Assembly: GCA_027484685.1 (NCBI GenBank)
Contig: JAIXSO010000018.1
Span: 1-64,000, forward strand
Origin: Bacteroidota bacterium
GTDB lineage: Bacteria; Bacteroidota; Bacteroidia; UKL13-3
DNA length: 64,000 bases
Direction: 5' to 3'
Part shown: positions 26,562 through 34,745 of the stretch, piece after piece
How positions within the stretch are numbered: the stretch's first letter is position 1
Layout of the letters: every line of letters begins with the position of its first letter
Made by a program: the position numbers and the translations under genes
Notes under the pieces: generated by a model
What the model was told of the DNA's origin: nothing
What the model saw: the letters and a program-made list of their open reading frames with translations, nothing else
Database searches by the model: none

Positions 26562-26750
26562 CCAAGCATGCGTAATGCTTGGAGCTAATAGTTTTACTAT
26601 TAAGAATTCTATGTTATTAATTAGAGATCTTTGTGACCTTGAAAAGGTCAAACGTTTATAGAATTAAAATTTGTTGTTGTGTTCGACCCCTTCGGGGTCG
26701 TATGTTTTAAATTCATAATCGGCTATAAACATTTGACTCCTTTGGAGTCA
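26562..26750. repeat. Series of short hairpins between the two rtcB genes
   Basis: CCAAGCAT/ATGCTTGG (26562-26582) is followed by GACCTT-GAA-AAGGTC (26635-26649), CGACCCC-TTC-GGGGTCG (26684-26700) and TGACTCC-TTT-GGAGTCA (26734-26750). The last three start 49 and 50 bases apart and are divided by AT-rich spacers. They look like members of the small hairpin-repeat family common in Bacteroidota. No gene is seen in 26466-27230. Confidence 0.65.
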
Positions 26751-27230
26751 TTTCTTTAAAACTAATAACATGTAACTATGCGGTTATAGTGCACTCAGAA
26801 AAGGGCTTATTGAAAAACGGAAAACAGAAAAATCTTGAGTAAAAATTGGGCATAACAAAACACGACCAATTCTTACTTGATTTTTTTAGTTACCGATAAA
26901 GTATTGCAGGAAATTTATTGACAATGAATTTTACCTGCAATTATGCAGTAAGCAGTGCACTGATTGTATGTAGCGACTTTTTCATTGTAGTAGTTATTAT
27001 AGATTAGTAATTATTTTGAGCGCACAAAACTATATTTCTTTTTTTATAAAACAAAAAAATAAAATTTTCGGAGTTGAATAGTAGTTTTTGATAGAATAAA
27101 ACGAAGTTAAATTTTTTTACTACGCAATACAGCTGCACACTTGAAGGTTTATTTAGCTTATTATTATAAAAATTGAAATTATTTATATGAAAATCAATGT
27201 GTTGCCTTTTAAGGTGGTTTTTTGATTATT

Positions 27231-27277
27231 TGCGCAAATAAGCTGCATCATTCAGCATGCATCTTTGCCATATCAAA
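27231..27277 (+). promoter_or_regulatory. Conserved promoter/operator element of the second rtcB
   Basis: Begins TGCGCAAATAAGCTGC and ends CATCTTTGCCATATCAAA, the same length and block spacing as the element at 18703-18749. CAtcTTTG serves as a variant -7 box. A further TGCGCAA occurs downstream at 27342-27348. It is likely the binding site of the shared regulator, perhaps the WYL protein. Confidence 0.65.
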
Positions 27278-27283
27278 ATGACT

Positions 27284-27330
27284 CCCCTACAAGATTGGCT
27301 GAACGTATTGAAAAATATGGCTTGTAGGGG
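27284..27330 (+). ncRNA. Structured leader or small RNA before the second rtcB
   Basis: CCCCTACAAG (27284-27293) pairs perfectly with CTTGTAGGGG (27321-27330). Inside, CGTATT-GAAA-AATATG forms a stem with a GNRA-type GAAA loop (27304-27319), leaving a 10-base bulge ATTGGCTGAA on one side. TTTTATA follows, weak as a terminator. Two more hairpins lie in the 27331-27444 leader: AGTCCAAA/TTTGGACT near 27357-27375 and ACCTTAC/GTGAAGGT near 27400-27427. Confidence 0.6.
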
Positions 27331-27444
27331 TTTTATACCGCTGCGCAATTTGTAATAGTCCAAATTTTTTGGACTAAACATATTGTCTTGCGGCATTTAC
27401 CTTACTAAATTTAAATAAGTGAAGGTTTTATAAAAATAAAAAAA

Positions 27445-28866
27445 ATGAATACACAAATTAACGGTAACGACTTAATAGAAATAGGTTACGAACAAGGTGA
27501 AATATTAGGATTGGCTTTAAGAGCTAACAGAAAAAGAACTGGCTATACACGCGATGAAATGATGATGCATTATAAAAATGTATTGGATAATGCAGCTGGA
27601 TATTTAGACCATAAAATATTTGGAAAATTAGCTACCGCCATTATTGAAAAAGCCAATTCGCCAATTGAAGAGACCATTACTTTGTTTGAAAATGCAAATG
27701 CTTACGCCATTTACGGAAAAGAAAATATTGAAGAAGGAGCCATCAAGCAAATGGATATTGCCATGAAATTACCTGTTACTGTGGCTGGTGCTTTGATGCC
27801 AGATGCGCATCAGGGATATGGGCTGCCAATAGGAGGAGTTTTGGCTACTAAAAATGCCATTATTCCTTATGGTGTAGGAGTTGATATAGGATGTAGAATG
27901 GCCTTAACTGTTTTTGATATTTCAGAAAATTATTTTTACCAAAATGCAGCTATTTTTAAAAATAAATTGATTGAAAATACCAAGTTTGGTGCTGGACATG
28001 GTTTTCATGGACGACATAAAGCAGATCATGAAGTGTTGGATAGAAGTGAATTTAATATTACCCCATTTATTAAAAACATGCACGATAAAGCTTACTCGCA
28101 ATTAGGAACTTCGGGTGGTGGAAACCACTTTGCGGAGTGGGGAATTATTGAGTTTGCAGAACGTGATGAAGCGTTGAATGTAAATGCTGGAAATTATTTG
28201 GCATTACTTACACATTCTGGTTCAAGAGGATTTGGAGCAACTATTGCAGGGCACTATACCCAGTTGGCTAAATCGTTATGTAAATTGCCACAAGAAGCAA
28301 GAAACTTAGCATACTTAGACTTGAATTCAGAAGCGGGACAAGAGTATTGGATTGCCATGAATTTGGCGGGAGATTACGCATCTGCTTGTCATGAAGTAAT
28401 TCATAACAAATTGGTAAAAGCGGTGGGGGGGGATATTTTAGCTAAAATTGAAAACCATCATAACTTCGCTTGGAAGGAAGTTTGGAATAATGAGGAAGTA
28501 ATTGTGCATAGAAAAGGAGCAACTCCAGCAGGAAAAGGAGTGATGGGAATTATTCCAGGCTCTATGACTGCGCCAGGATTTTTAGTGAGAGGTAAAGGTG
28601 ATACCAATGCCATTAACTCTGCATCGCATGGTGCTGGAAGGCAAATGAGTAGAACCAAAGCCATTCAAAATATTTCGCAAACCGATATGAAAACTATTTT
28701 AGAAGCTAACCAAGTTACTTTAATTGGTGCAGGATTAGATGAAGCCCCAATGGCATATAAAGACATCAATATGGTGATGAATTCGCAAAAAGATTTAGTG
28801 GATGTAGTTGCTAAATTTACTCCAAAAATTGTGCGTATGGCTGATGATGGAAGTAGAGAGGATTAG
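27445..28866 (+). CDS. rtcB: RNA ligase RtcB, second paralogue
   Basis: 473 residues. [12 protein letters not shown] (residues 120-131), GVDIGCRM (Cys150), [27 protein letters not shown] and [12 protein letters not shown] keep all RtcB active-site features. Clearly homologous to the prfH-linked copy but well diverged, so probably different in substrate. It has its own regulated promoter and structured leader. A G8 tract (28425-28432, in AVGGDIL) is unusual in this AT-rich DNA and could slip. No archease or rtcA gene is adjacent. Confidence 0.95.
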   Translation: MNTQINGNDLIEIGYEQGEILGLALRANRKRTGYTRDEMMMHYKNVLDNAAGYLDHKIFGKLATAIIEKANSPIEETITLFENANAYAIYGKENIEEGAIKQMDIAMKLPVTVAGALMPDAHQGYGLPIGGVLATKNAIIPYGVGVDIGCRMALTVFDISENYFYQNAAIFKNKLIENTKFGAGHGFHGRHKADHEVLDRSEFNITPFIKNMHDKAYSQLGTSGGGNHFAEWGIIEFAERDEALNVNAGNYLALLTHSGSRGFGATIAGHYTQLAKSLCKLPQEARNLAYLDLNSEAGQEYWIAMNLAGDYASACHEVIHNKLVKAVGGDILAKIENHHNFAWKEVWNNEEVIVHRKGATPAGKGVMGIIPGSMTAPGFLVRGKGDTNAINSASHGAGRQMSRTKAIQNISQTDMKTILEANQVTLIGAGLDEAPMAYKDINMVMNSQKDLVDVVAKFTPKIVRMADDGSRED

Positions 28867-28929
28867 TGGAGGAAAGGTTAAATTGTTGAATTGCTATAGT
28901 GTTGATTGGTTATATGACTTATTTTTTTT

Positions 28930-28958
28930 AAAAGCTTACTAATTTGGGTAAGCTTTTT
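28930..28958 (+). terminator. Terminator after the second rtcB
   Basis: AAAAGCTTAC pairs with GTAAGCTTTTT around TAATTTGG, ending in a T-run. Confidence 0.75.
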
Positions 28959-28965
28959 GCATTTT

Positions 28966-29097
28966 ATTGATTTGGATTTTTCGCATTTTAATGGCAATAT
29001 TGATTTGGATTTTTACAAAATTTGCTTGTTTATTGATTTGTATTTTTTACATTTGCTAGTAATTATTGATTTGTATTTTTTATAAAACAAGTATGTA
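28966..29097 (+). repeat. Four-copy 33-bp tandem repeat
   Basis: ATTGATTTGGATTTTT starts at 28966 and 28999, and ATTGATTTGTATTTTTT at 29032 and 29065, exactly 33 bases apart. The first 16-17 bases are conserved and the rest varies. The last unit runs into the start of the ATPase gene. The array overlaps that gene's promoter, so unit number could affect expression. Confidence 0.8.
29026..29055 (+). promoter_or_regulatory. Promoter of the second DUF4143 ATPase, inside the tandem repeat
   Basis: TTG (29026-29028), 19 bases, then TAcaTTTG (29048-29055), a near-perfect Bacteroidota promoter, 37 bases before the ATG. Confidence 0.6.
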
Positions 29098-30412
29098 TTT
29101 AAATAGAAATGTTGATAATGATCTGAAATATTGGAGTTTATCAAAAAACAGAAAGCCACTTATTTTAAGAGGTGCAAGACAAGTTGGAAAATCATCATCT
29201 GTAAAAAATTTAGCGAAGCAGTTTAAGTATTTTGTTGAAATCAATTTTGACGAAAATGCTGGTTTCGAAGAGCTATTCAATAAAAACTTATCAGTAACCG
29301 AAGTTTGTGAGCAAATTTCAGTTTTAACCAATACGCCAATCATTGAGGGTGAAACCTTATTATTTTTAGATGAAATTCAAGCATGTATTCCAGCTATTTC
29401 CATGCTCAGGTATTTTTATGAAAAAATGCCTAATCTCCATGTAATAGCAGCCGGTTCTTTATTAGAATTTGCATTGGCTGAATTACCTTCATTTGCTGTT
29501 GGCAGGGTGCGTTCAATATATATGTATCCACTTTCGTTCGATGAATTTTTATTGGCACATAATGAAAATAAATTACTCGAAACTTTAAATAAAGCTTCTG
29601 TTTCAAAACCACTTTCTGAATTGGTGCATCAAAAATTGGTTAATTATTATAAAAAGTTTTTGATTATTGGCGGTATGCCAGAAGCCGTTGCGGCTTATGT
29701 AAAAAATAATGATTTGCTAGAAGTACAAAGGGTTTTAAACGATTTAGTTATTTCCATTCAAGCTGATTTTGCTAAATATAAAAACAAGGTTTCAAGTGCT
29801 AGGTTGTTGGAAGTATTTAATGCCATTGCGCAGCAAGTTGGGCAAAAATTTACATACACTTATCCAAATGCAACACTAAATAATTTACAAGTAAAGGAAG
29901 CCATTGAATTACTAAAAATGGCTGGATTGGTTTATGGAGTTACTCATACCGCAGCCAATGGAATTCCACTTGGGGCAGAAATAAATACCAAGAAAACAAA
30001 ATGGTTAATTTTTGACACAGGAATATTTCAACGGATTTTAGGGTTGAATATTGCCGATTTATTAATTAGCAATGATTTTAATGTAACAAACAAAGGAAAT
30101 ATTGCAGAGTTATTTGTTGGTTTGGAGCTAATAAAAGCAGTTGACTGTTACGAAAAAACAGATTTGTATTATTGGCACAGAGAAGCAAAAAACAGCCAAG
30201 CGGAGGTTGATTATATTTGGCAGTTTGGTAACATTATTGTTCCAATTGAAGTTAAAGCAGGTACAAAAGGCAGCATGCAAAGCTTGTATTTGTTTCTAAA
30301 AGAAAAAAATCTGTCACAGGGTTTTAGGCTTTCACTAGAAAATTTTTCAGTAGTAAATGAAGTAAAAATTCTACCAATTTATGCTGTTAAGAATTTATCT
30401 GATAATGTATAG
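29093..30412 (+). CDS. AAA ATPase with DUF4143 domain, second copy
   Basis: 439 residues from MYLNRNVDNDLKYW; an earlier in-frame ATG at 29066 lies in the tandem repeat and is less likely. Walker A GARQVGKSS, Walker B TLLFLDEIQACIPAI, sensor IAAGSLLEFAL. The DUF4143 C-terminal part has LIFDTGIFQRILG and the nuclease-like AEVDYIWQFGNIIVPIEVKA. It is distantly related to the protein at 9912. The role is unknown; the PD-(D/E)XK-like end suggests nucleic-acid cleavage, which is inference. Confidence 0.85.
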   Translation: MYLNRNVDNDLKYWSLSKNRKPLILRGARQVGKSSSVKNLAKQFKYFVEINFDENAGFEELFNKNLSVTEVCEQISVLTNTPIIEGETLLFLDEIQACIPAISMLRYFYEKMPNLHVIAAGSLLEFALAELPSFAVGRVRSIYMYPLSFDEFLLAHNENKLLETLNKASVSKPLSELVHQKLVNYYKKFLIIGGMPEAVAAYVKNNDLLEVQRVLNDLVISIQADFAKYKNKVSSARLLEVFNAIAQQVGQKFTYTYPNATLNNLQVKEAIELLKMAGLVYGVTHTAANGIPLGAEINTKKTKWLIFDTGIFQRILGLNIADLLISNDFNVTNKGNIAELFVGLELIKAVDCYEKTDLYYWHREAKNSQAEVDYIWQFGNIIVPIEVKAGTKGSMQSLYLFLKEKNLSQGFRLSLENFSVVNEVKILPIYAVKNLSDNV

Positions 30413-30459
30413 ACACTTTAATGTTAAAGTAAGCTAGTTGTTTTAGTTTGACTATGATT

Positions 30460-31155
30460 TTATTTGCCATCCCACGTATTTTTGCTATCGACTTTTCGTG
30501 TACCAAGTTTCGAAAATACTTCAACACCTTCCTTATTATTAAATTCTTCTAAGTTTTTTATTCCTGTTGAGTAACAGTCATCATAGCTTATAATTTTCCA
30601 TCTTACTAAACGCATATCAGTATTTAAATATGGTTTTACGTAAACTTGTTCTTGTTTTTCCAATTTCCTATAAGCATCCTCAAAGTCTTTTGCTTTAATT
30701 AGAACAAATCTGTCCTCATATGTTTGCATTCCAGAAAACACTCCTTCTACTTGTATCAAAACAGTCATCCTTACACAAAAAAATTCAAGTTCCTTTTTAT
30801 CCTTTTTTTTCTTAGCACCATTCATTTTATCAATGAAAATGTAATCGACAAATTGAAGTTTAGCAATTAAGCTTAATTCCGAAAGTTTAATTTTTGTAAT
30901 TATTCCTCTTGGCTTAACTTTATTTCCAATAATTTCATAATCAGAAATAATTGAATTATTTATGAGTTTATTGAATCTTGCTTTAAAATGATTATTGCTG
31001 AACTTTTTTCGTTCAGGAATTTCTAAATGAATATAAGAATTTTGATCAGGGCTTTTAAGATAAATTTTAACACGTAATATTCTTTCGTCATCTGGAATAT
31101 TTTTGGTAAAAGTCCAATCATTTAAAGTATATATTTTATTAGCAGATAATTTCAT
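30460..31155 (-). CDS. Unknown protein with a DUF4288-like C-terminal part
   Basis: 231 residues, cytoplasmic by appearance. The middle has ELEFFCVRMTVLIQVEG and then YEDRFVLIKAKDFEDAYRKL, a pattern like DUF4288 proteins (an alpha/beta domain of unknown function), near residues 120-195. There is a very basic linker (GAKKKKDKKELE). It lies 23 bases downstream of the UvrD-like helicase gene in the same direction, so the two may be co-transcribed. Confidence 0.55.
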   Translation of the reverse strand: MKLSANKIYTLNDWTFTKNIPDDERILRVKIYLKSPDQNSYIHLEIPERKKFSNNHFKARFNKLINNSIISDYEIIGNKVKPRGIITKIKLSELSLIAKLQFVDYIFIDKMNGAKKKKDKKELEFFCVRMTVLIQVEGVFSGMQTYEDRFVLIKAKDFEDAYRKLEKQEQVYVKPYLNTDMRLVRWKIISYDDCYSTGIKNLEEFNNKEGVEVFSKLGTRKVDSKNTWDGK

Positions 31156-31178
31156 TCTCGCAATTAAGGATATTTCAC

Positions 31179-32993
31179 TTACATCACATCAATTCCTAAC
31201 TTTTTTACTCTTGACCAAATGGCTCCTTTGGTGCGGTTAAATTGTTTCGATAAATCGGTCATGCTCATGCCAGTTTGGTACAGTCGTTTTAATAAATCGT
31301 CTTGCTCTTTGGTCCAAGGTTGGTAAGCTTCTTTTGGCTTTTTATTGGTAACTTTTGGTTCAAATACATCGCCATAAATACTGGCTTCATCTTTATCGTA
31401 AATTACTACTCTGCGATAAGGTTGTTTAACAATTTTATTACTTTCTGGTACTGTTGCTTTTTCAGGTTTTTTCTTTTCAATCACCAAAATTTCAGGTGTT
31501 TTTTCAAATGCCTTTGGCAATAAATCTTGATGAATTTTTAGCGTATTTTTAGTACGAGTAACTGCCACATACAAAAGGTTTATTTCTTCATTTAGCTTTG
31601 GAATATTTAGTTCCAATTCTTTTTCTAATTCCTTCTTATCTTTTAGTTTTTCTAGCTTGTCTTCAGTTATAAAATCATTTACCAATTCAATGCTATCGTA
31701 CTCCATGCCTTTACATCTGTGAACCGTTGAGAATATAATTTCAGCCTTGTGTTTTTCAGCATTTTCAACATGTTTGCTTTTAATGGTTTTGATGATGTCG
31801 TAAATTTCATTTTCGTATTCTTTCACCATTTCTACCATCATGCCAAGTTGCTTGTCTTCGGTTTTTTCAATATAATCTTCTAACTCGCCCATGCTTTTCA
31901 TTTCTTTAATCATGGGGTCTTTAATCATACTGCGTTTGTTATTGTATAAATTCAACACATCGTAAAGCGATGTTCCATCATCAGCATAGGTGTAAGAGTT
32001 AAAATTGCCTTCAAAATAAATGTGTTTTACACGCGTGTTTTCGGTTATAAACTCAATGGCTTTTAGTATTAAACCCAAGTTGGTCCTGGCTATAATGGCT
32101 TTGGTTGTGCCATTTTTATTTTGTCCTTTTCCGGTGATGGTAAGCTGTAAAGGTTGGTTAAAATAATTTTTCCATTTTAAAATTTCGCTCGCCAATTGTG
32201 CCACATTTTGACTAAACCTAAAGCTAACCGAAAGGTTATAGGTTGTAAAATTTGCTTTTTCCAACGAGTTAACTGCAAACCGCCAACCATAAATTTGCTG
32301 GTGGGTATCGCCTACAATTACTTTGGTGGCAGCTTGATTTAAAAAAGTATCCAACATAGCAGGCGAAGCATCTTGCCCTTCGTCAAACAAAATATAATCG
32401 TAAGGCAAAGCGGGATTAAGCAATTGAAATTTTTTCAAGTAAAAATCGTGTGTAATTTCAATTTCAGCTCTATTCATTTTAGCCAATAATTCACGCGCAT
32501 TTTGAACAATTAATTCATAATGTTTTTGAACAAAATCTTTGGCTAAATCGTCAGTTACCAAATCCAAATAATTAAGGTCTTGAACCTTGCTTTTATTGCT
32601 ATTGCAAAAGTAAGCCACTAATTTATTAATATGATTGGCAGCTATGTATTCAGCATGTTTTTCGCCTCTAATTCTTAGGTTTAAAAGTTGTACTAATTCT
32701 TGGGTTTTATATTCTTGCGGCCTTACACGGTAATTGCTTTGCATTACCACGTATTTAAATGCCAACGAATGCGCTGTTTCCACTTGCACATTATTTAAAC
32801 CACTATCGGTAAATTTTTTACTAGCTTCTAACTTTACAGATTTATTAAAAGCCAAATACAAAATGCGGCTATTAGCAGGGCGAGCTTTGGCATATTCAAT
32901 AATGGTAGTGGTTTTACCCGAACCAGCTACCGCGTTTATTTTAATATTTCCTGTTGATTGAACAATGTCAATTTGCTCCTGAGTTAAATGCAT
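31179..32993 (-). CDS. UvrD/Rep-like superfamily 1 helicase with Myb-like tail
   Basis: 604 residues. Walker A AVAGSGKTTT (about residues 20-29), motif II FDEGQDASPAM, motif III-like IVGDTHQQIYGWR, motif IV VSFRFSQNVAQL and motif VI LLYVAVTRTKN. It is shorter than UvrD/PcrA (about 720), resembling small stand-alone helicases found in accessory regions. The last 45 residues (WTKEQDDLLKRLYQ ... FNRTKGAIWSRVKKLGI) look like a Myb/SANT-type helix-turn-helix, an unusual addition that could target DNA. Confidence 0.85.
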   Translation of the reverse strand: MHLTQEQIDIVQSTGNIKINAVAGSGKTTTIIEYAKARPANSRILYLAFNKSVKLEASKKFTDSGLNNVQVETAHSLAFKYVVMQSNYRVRPQEYKTQELVQLLNLRIRGEKHAEYIAANHINKLVAYFCNSNKSKVQDLNYLDLVTDDLAKDFVQKHYELIVQNARELLAKMNRAEIEITHDFYLKKFQLLNPALPYDYILFDEGQDASPAMLDTFLNQAATKVIVGDTHQQIYGWRFAVNSLEKANFTTYNLSVSFRFSQNVAQLASEILKWKNYFNQPLQLTITGKGQNKNGTTKAIIARTNLGLILKAIEFITENTRVKHIYFEGNFNSYTYADDGTSLYDVLNLYNNKRSMIKDPMIKEMKSMGELEDYIEKTEDKQLGMMVEMVKEYENEIYDIIKTIKSKHVENAEKHKAEIIFSTVHRCKGMEYDSIELVNDFITEDKLEKLKDKKELEKELELNIPKLNEEINLLYVAVTRTKNTLKIHQDLLPKAFEKTPEILVIEKKKPEKATVPESNKIVKQPYRRVVIYDKDEASIYGDVFEPKVTNKKPKEAYQPWTKEQDDLLKRLYQTGMSMTDLSKQFNRTKGAIWSRVKKLGIDVM

Positions 32994-33146
32994 AGAGGGC
33001 TGCGAAAATAGGAAGTATTAATGATAAATTTTGAAATATGAATGACGAAAAAGGAATATTGAGTGAATTGTAATAATGATTTATGGTTTAACTAATTTAA
33101 TCAATTGAATAGGTTCTTTAAATCTTTTGATTGACAAGTTGTGTCT

Positions 33147-33335
33147 TTATAAATCTGTAAGTTTAATAATTCTATAAACTCTTTGAAGTCTTGATTGAGT
33201 TCCATGTACTTGTTTTCTTAAAAATTCAATAGCAGAAATACGTTTATCAAAAGGTTGTGTTTGCCAATAAACAAAAGCTGGAGTTTCCTGTCCAAGTTTT
33301 ACTTTTTTTCCTGCTGTTTTATCTAATCTGAACAT
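33147..33335 (-). CDS. Small accessory protein (62 aa)
   Basis: MFRLDKTAGKKVKLGQETPA begins a 62-residue basic protein with FVYWQTQPFDKRISAIEFLR and a C-terminal VHGTQSRLQRVYRIIKL. The same arrangement (short protein with YW ... R..A..FLR, ending RLxRV) is common in Bacteroidota beside nucleotidyltransferase or PIN genes, often as an antitoxin-like partner. No such partner is intact here. Moderate support. Confidence 0.5.
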   Translation of the reverse strand: MFRLDKTAGKKVKLGQETPAFVYWQTQPFDKRISAIEFLRKQVHGTQSRLQRVYRIIKLTDL

Positions 33336-33385
33336 GAGTCGAATTTAAATAATTTTACTGAAAATCTAATTGCTATTTGCTTTAA

Positions 33386-33604
33386 CTATTGGTGTTTTTG
33401 AACTAATTCCAATTTAAGTGTATCCCAAGTTTTTAGTTTATTGGTGTTTGTAGTTTTGTTTTTCATTCGCTCTTCCAAAACTTCAATATGCCAATCAGAA
33501 ATGACAGATTCATTTTTAGGATTTTCTATACTATCCCAAAGGTAATTGGCAAGTTCCAATCTTTCTTGAGTATTTAGTTTTTCAATATCTATCAAAAGAG
33601 CCAT
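33386..33604 (-). CDS. Addiction-module antitoxin-like protein (TIGR02574 type)
   Basis: 72 residues from the ATG at 33604: MALLIDIEKLNTQERLELAN, then YLWDSIENP. The pattern LxxxERLELxxxLWDSI is that of the putative addiction module component family, usually paired with a RelE-like toxin. No RelE-like gene lies next to it in this window, so it appears to be an orphan. Confidence 0.65.
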   Translation of the reverse strand: MALLIDIEKLNTQERLELANYLWDSIENPKNESVISDWHIEVLEERMKNKTTNTNKLKTWDTLKLELVQKHQ

Positions 33605-33699
33605 ATTTTTTATTTTAAAATTAGAGATTCTAAGTTCAATTAGCAATAGTAATTTATTATAAATACCATTATTATTGAAAAAATAAAAGAATTTGACAA

Positions 33700-34377
33700 A
33701 TGATAAAACAAACCATTTTAATAGTATTGACAGCTTTAACGATTTTAAGCTGTAACAGTTCAGATAATAAAAAAATAGCTGCTCAACAAAGCCAAACCGA
33801 AACTAAAACTAAAACACAAATAGATAGTATTTTAGATGAACTTAATAATAAATTTACCATCAACGGTCAGCCAATTAATCCAAGGGTTATTCATGAGCTA
33901 ACTGGAGGCGATTTTGATATGTCGGATGGACCAATCATTACTGCTTTAGATTTGAAAAAGGCCAATGACAGCAACCGTTATTTTTGCGATTCGTGTTTAG
34001 GTAAATACGAAATTTATTTTGGCACAGATAAAGATGGAAATGATTTAGGCCATTTTGCTTATAAGTACTTAGGCAAAACCGACAATAATATCCATGTAGT
34101 AGAAACATCAGGCAATGGTGGAGGCTCAGGCACTTGGAGTTTTGTTTTGTTCTTGAGTGTTCAAAAAAGAAATGCCTATGTAATGGGCGAAAAACAAGAA
34201 CAATTGATATTGAACTTGGAAGGCAGTGCTGACGGTCCGTCTGGTAGTGGTGTATACGGCACCAATTCAAATATAGCTATAAAACAAAACACAGTTAACA
34301 TTGATTATGAAACCAATGAACCTGACGAAAATGGAAAAGAAAAAATAACCAAAAATAGTAAACAATTTGAATTTTAG
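33700..34377 (+). CDS. Lipoprotein, unknown function
   Basis: 225 residues. Signal IVLTALTILSC, then NSSDNKKIAAQQ. A central part has FCDSCLGKYEIYFGTDKDGND and a glycine-rich VVETSGNGGGSGTWSFVLFL, consistent with a secreted beta-rich domain. Not recognised. A dedicated hairpin terminator follows 37 bases after the stop. Confidence 0.6.
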   Translation: MIKQTILIVLTALTILSCNSSDNKKIAAQQSQTETKTKTQIDSILDELNNKFTINGQPINPRVIHELTGGDFDMSDGPIITALDLKKANDSNRYFCDSCLGKYEIYFGTDKDGNDLGHFAYKYLGKTDNNIHVVETSGNGGGSGTWSFVLFLSVQKRNAYVMGEKQEQLILNLEGSADGPSGSGVYGTNSNIAIKQNTVNIDYETNEPDENGKEKITKNSKQFEF

Positions 34378-34413
34378 AGTGAAGCTAAATTCGGATTTTG
34401 TATTTTACCTTAC

Positions 34414-34446
34414 AAAAAAAGCGACCCTTTCGAGTCGCTTTTTTTT
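34414..34446 (+). terminator. Terminator, AAAGCGACCC family, copy 1
   Basis: AAAAAAAGCGAC / GTCGCTTTTTTT with loop CCTTTCGA. Nearly identical terminators occur at 35924, 36448 and 60310. Confidence 0.85.
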
Positions 34447-34460
34447 ATATTCTTTCAGCC

Positions 34461-34523
34461 GATGTTGGCGTCCTCGCCAACATCAATTAGGCTATTTTTA
34501 TTGCAGGCGAGGACGCCTGCAAT
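34461..34523. repeat. Composite two-hairpin repeat, copy C (intact)
   Basis: GATGTTGGCG-TCCT-CGCCAACATC (34461-34484) and ATTGCAGGCG-AGGA-CGCCTGCAAT (34500-34523), each a perfect 10-bp stem. The two cores GGCGTCCTCGCC and GGCGAGGACGCC are reverse complements of each other. The rest of the 34378-34745 gap is AT-rich with no gene seen. Confidence 0.8.
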
Positions 34524-34745
34524 GGCAATAAAGTTTGCTGCAAGTTGCAGGAAGAAAAATTGGGTGTAATTAAAAATGTTATAAACTAGCGTTGCAGGTT
34601 TTTGAATAGACTAGTTAGGGATGTCAGAAATGATTGTGTTAGATATAAAATGATTACAATCTTAAGTTGAGTGATTTGGATTGCAAATACAAACACAGTA
34701 GAGTATTATTGTAATAGGAAATAGTAAAAAATAAACTATACTTTG

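Noticed and set aside
26635-26660. Y-like module in AAGGTCAAACG between the rtcB genes
   Set aside because: The GACCTT strand is not preceded by AATT and TTACTT is missing; it is better explained as a hairpin repeat.
28966-29097. CRISPR array
   Set aside because: Units are contiguous 33-mers with drifting second halves, no repeat-spacer order and no cas genes.
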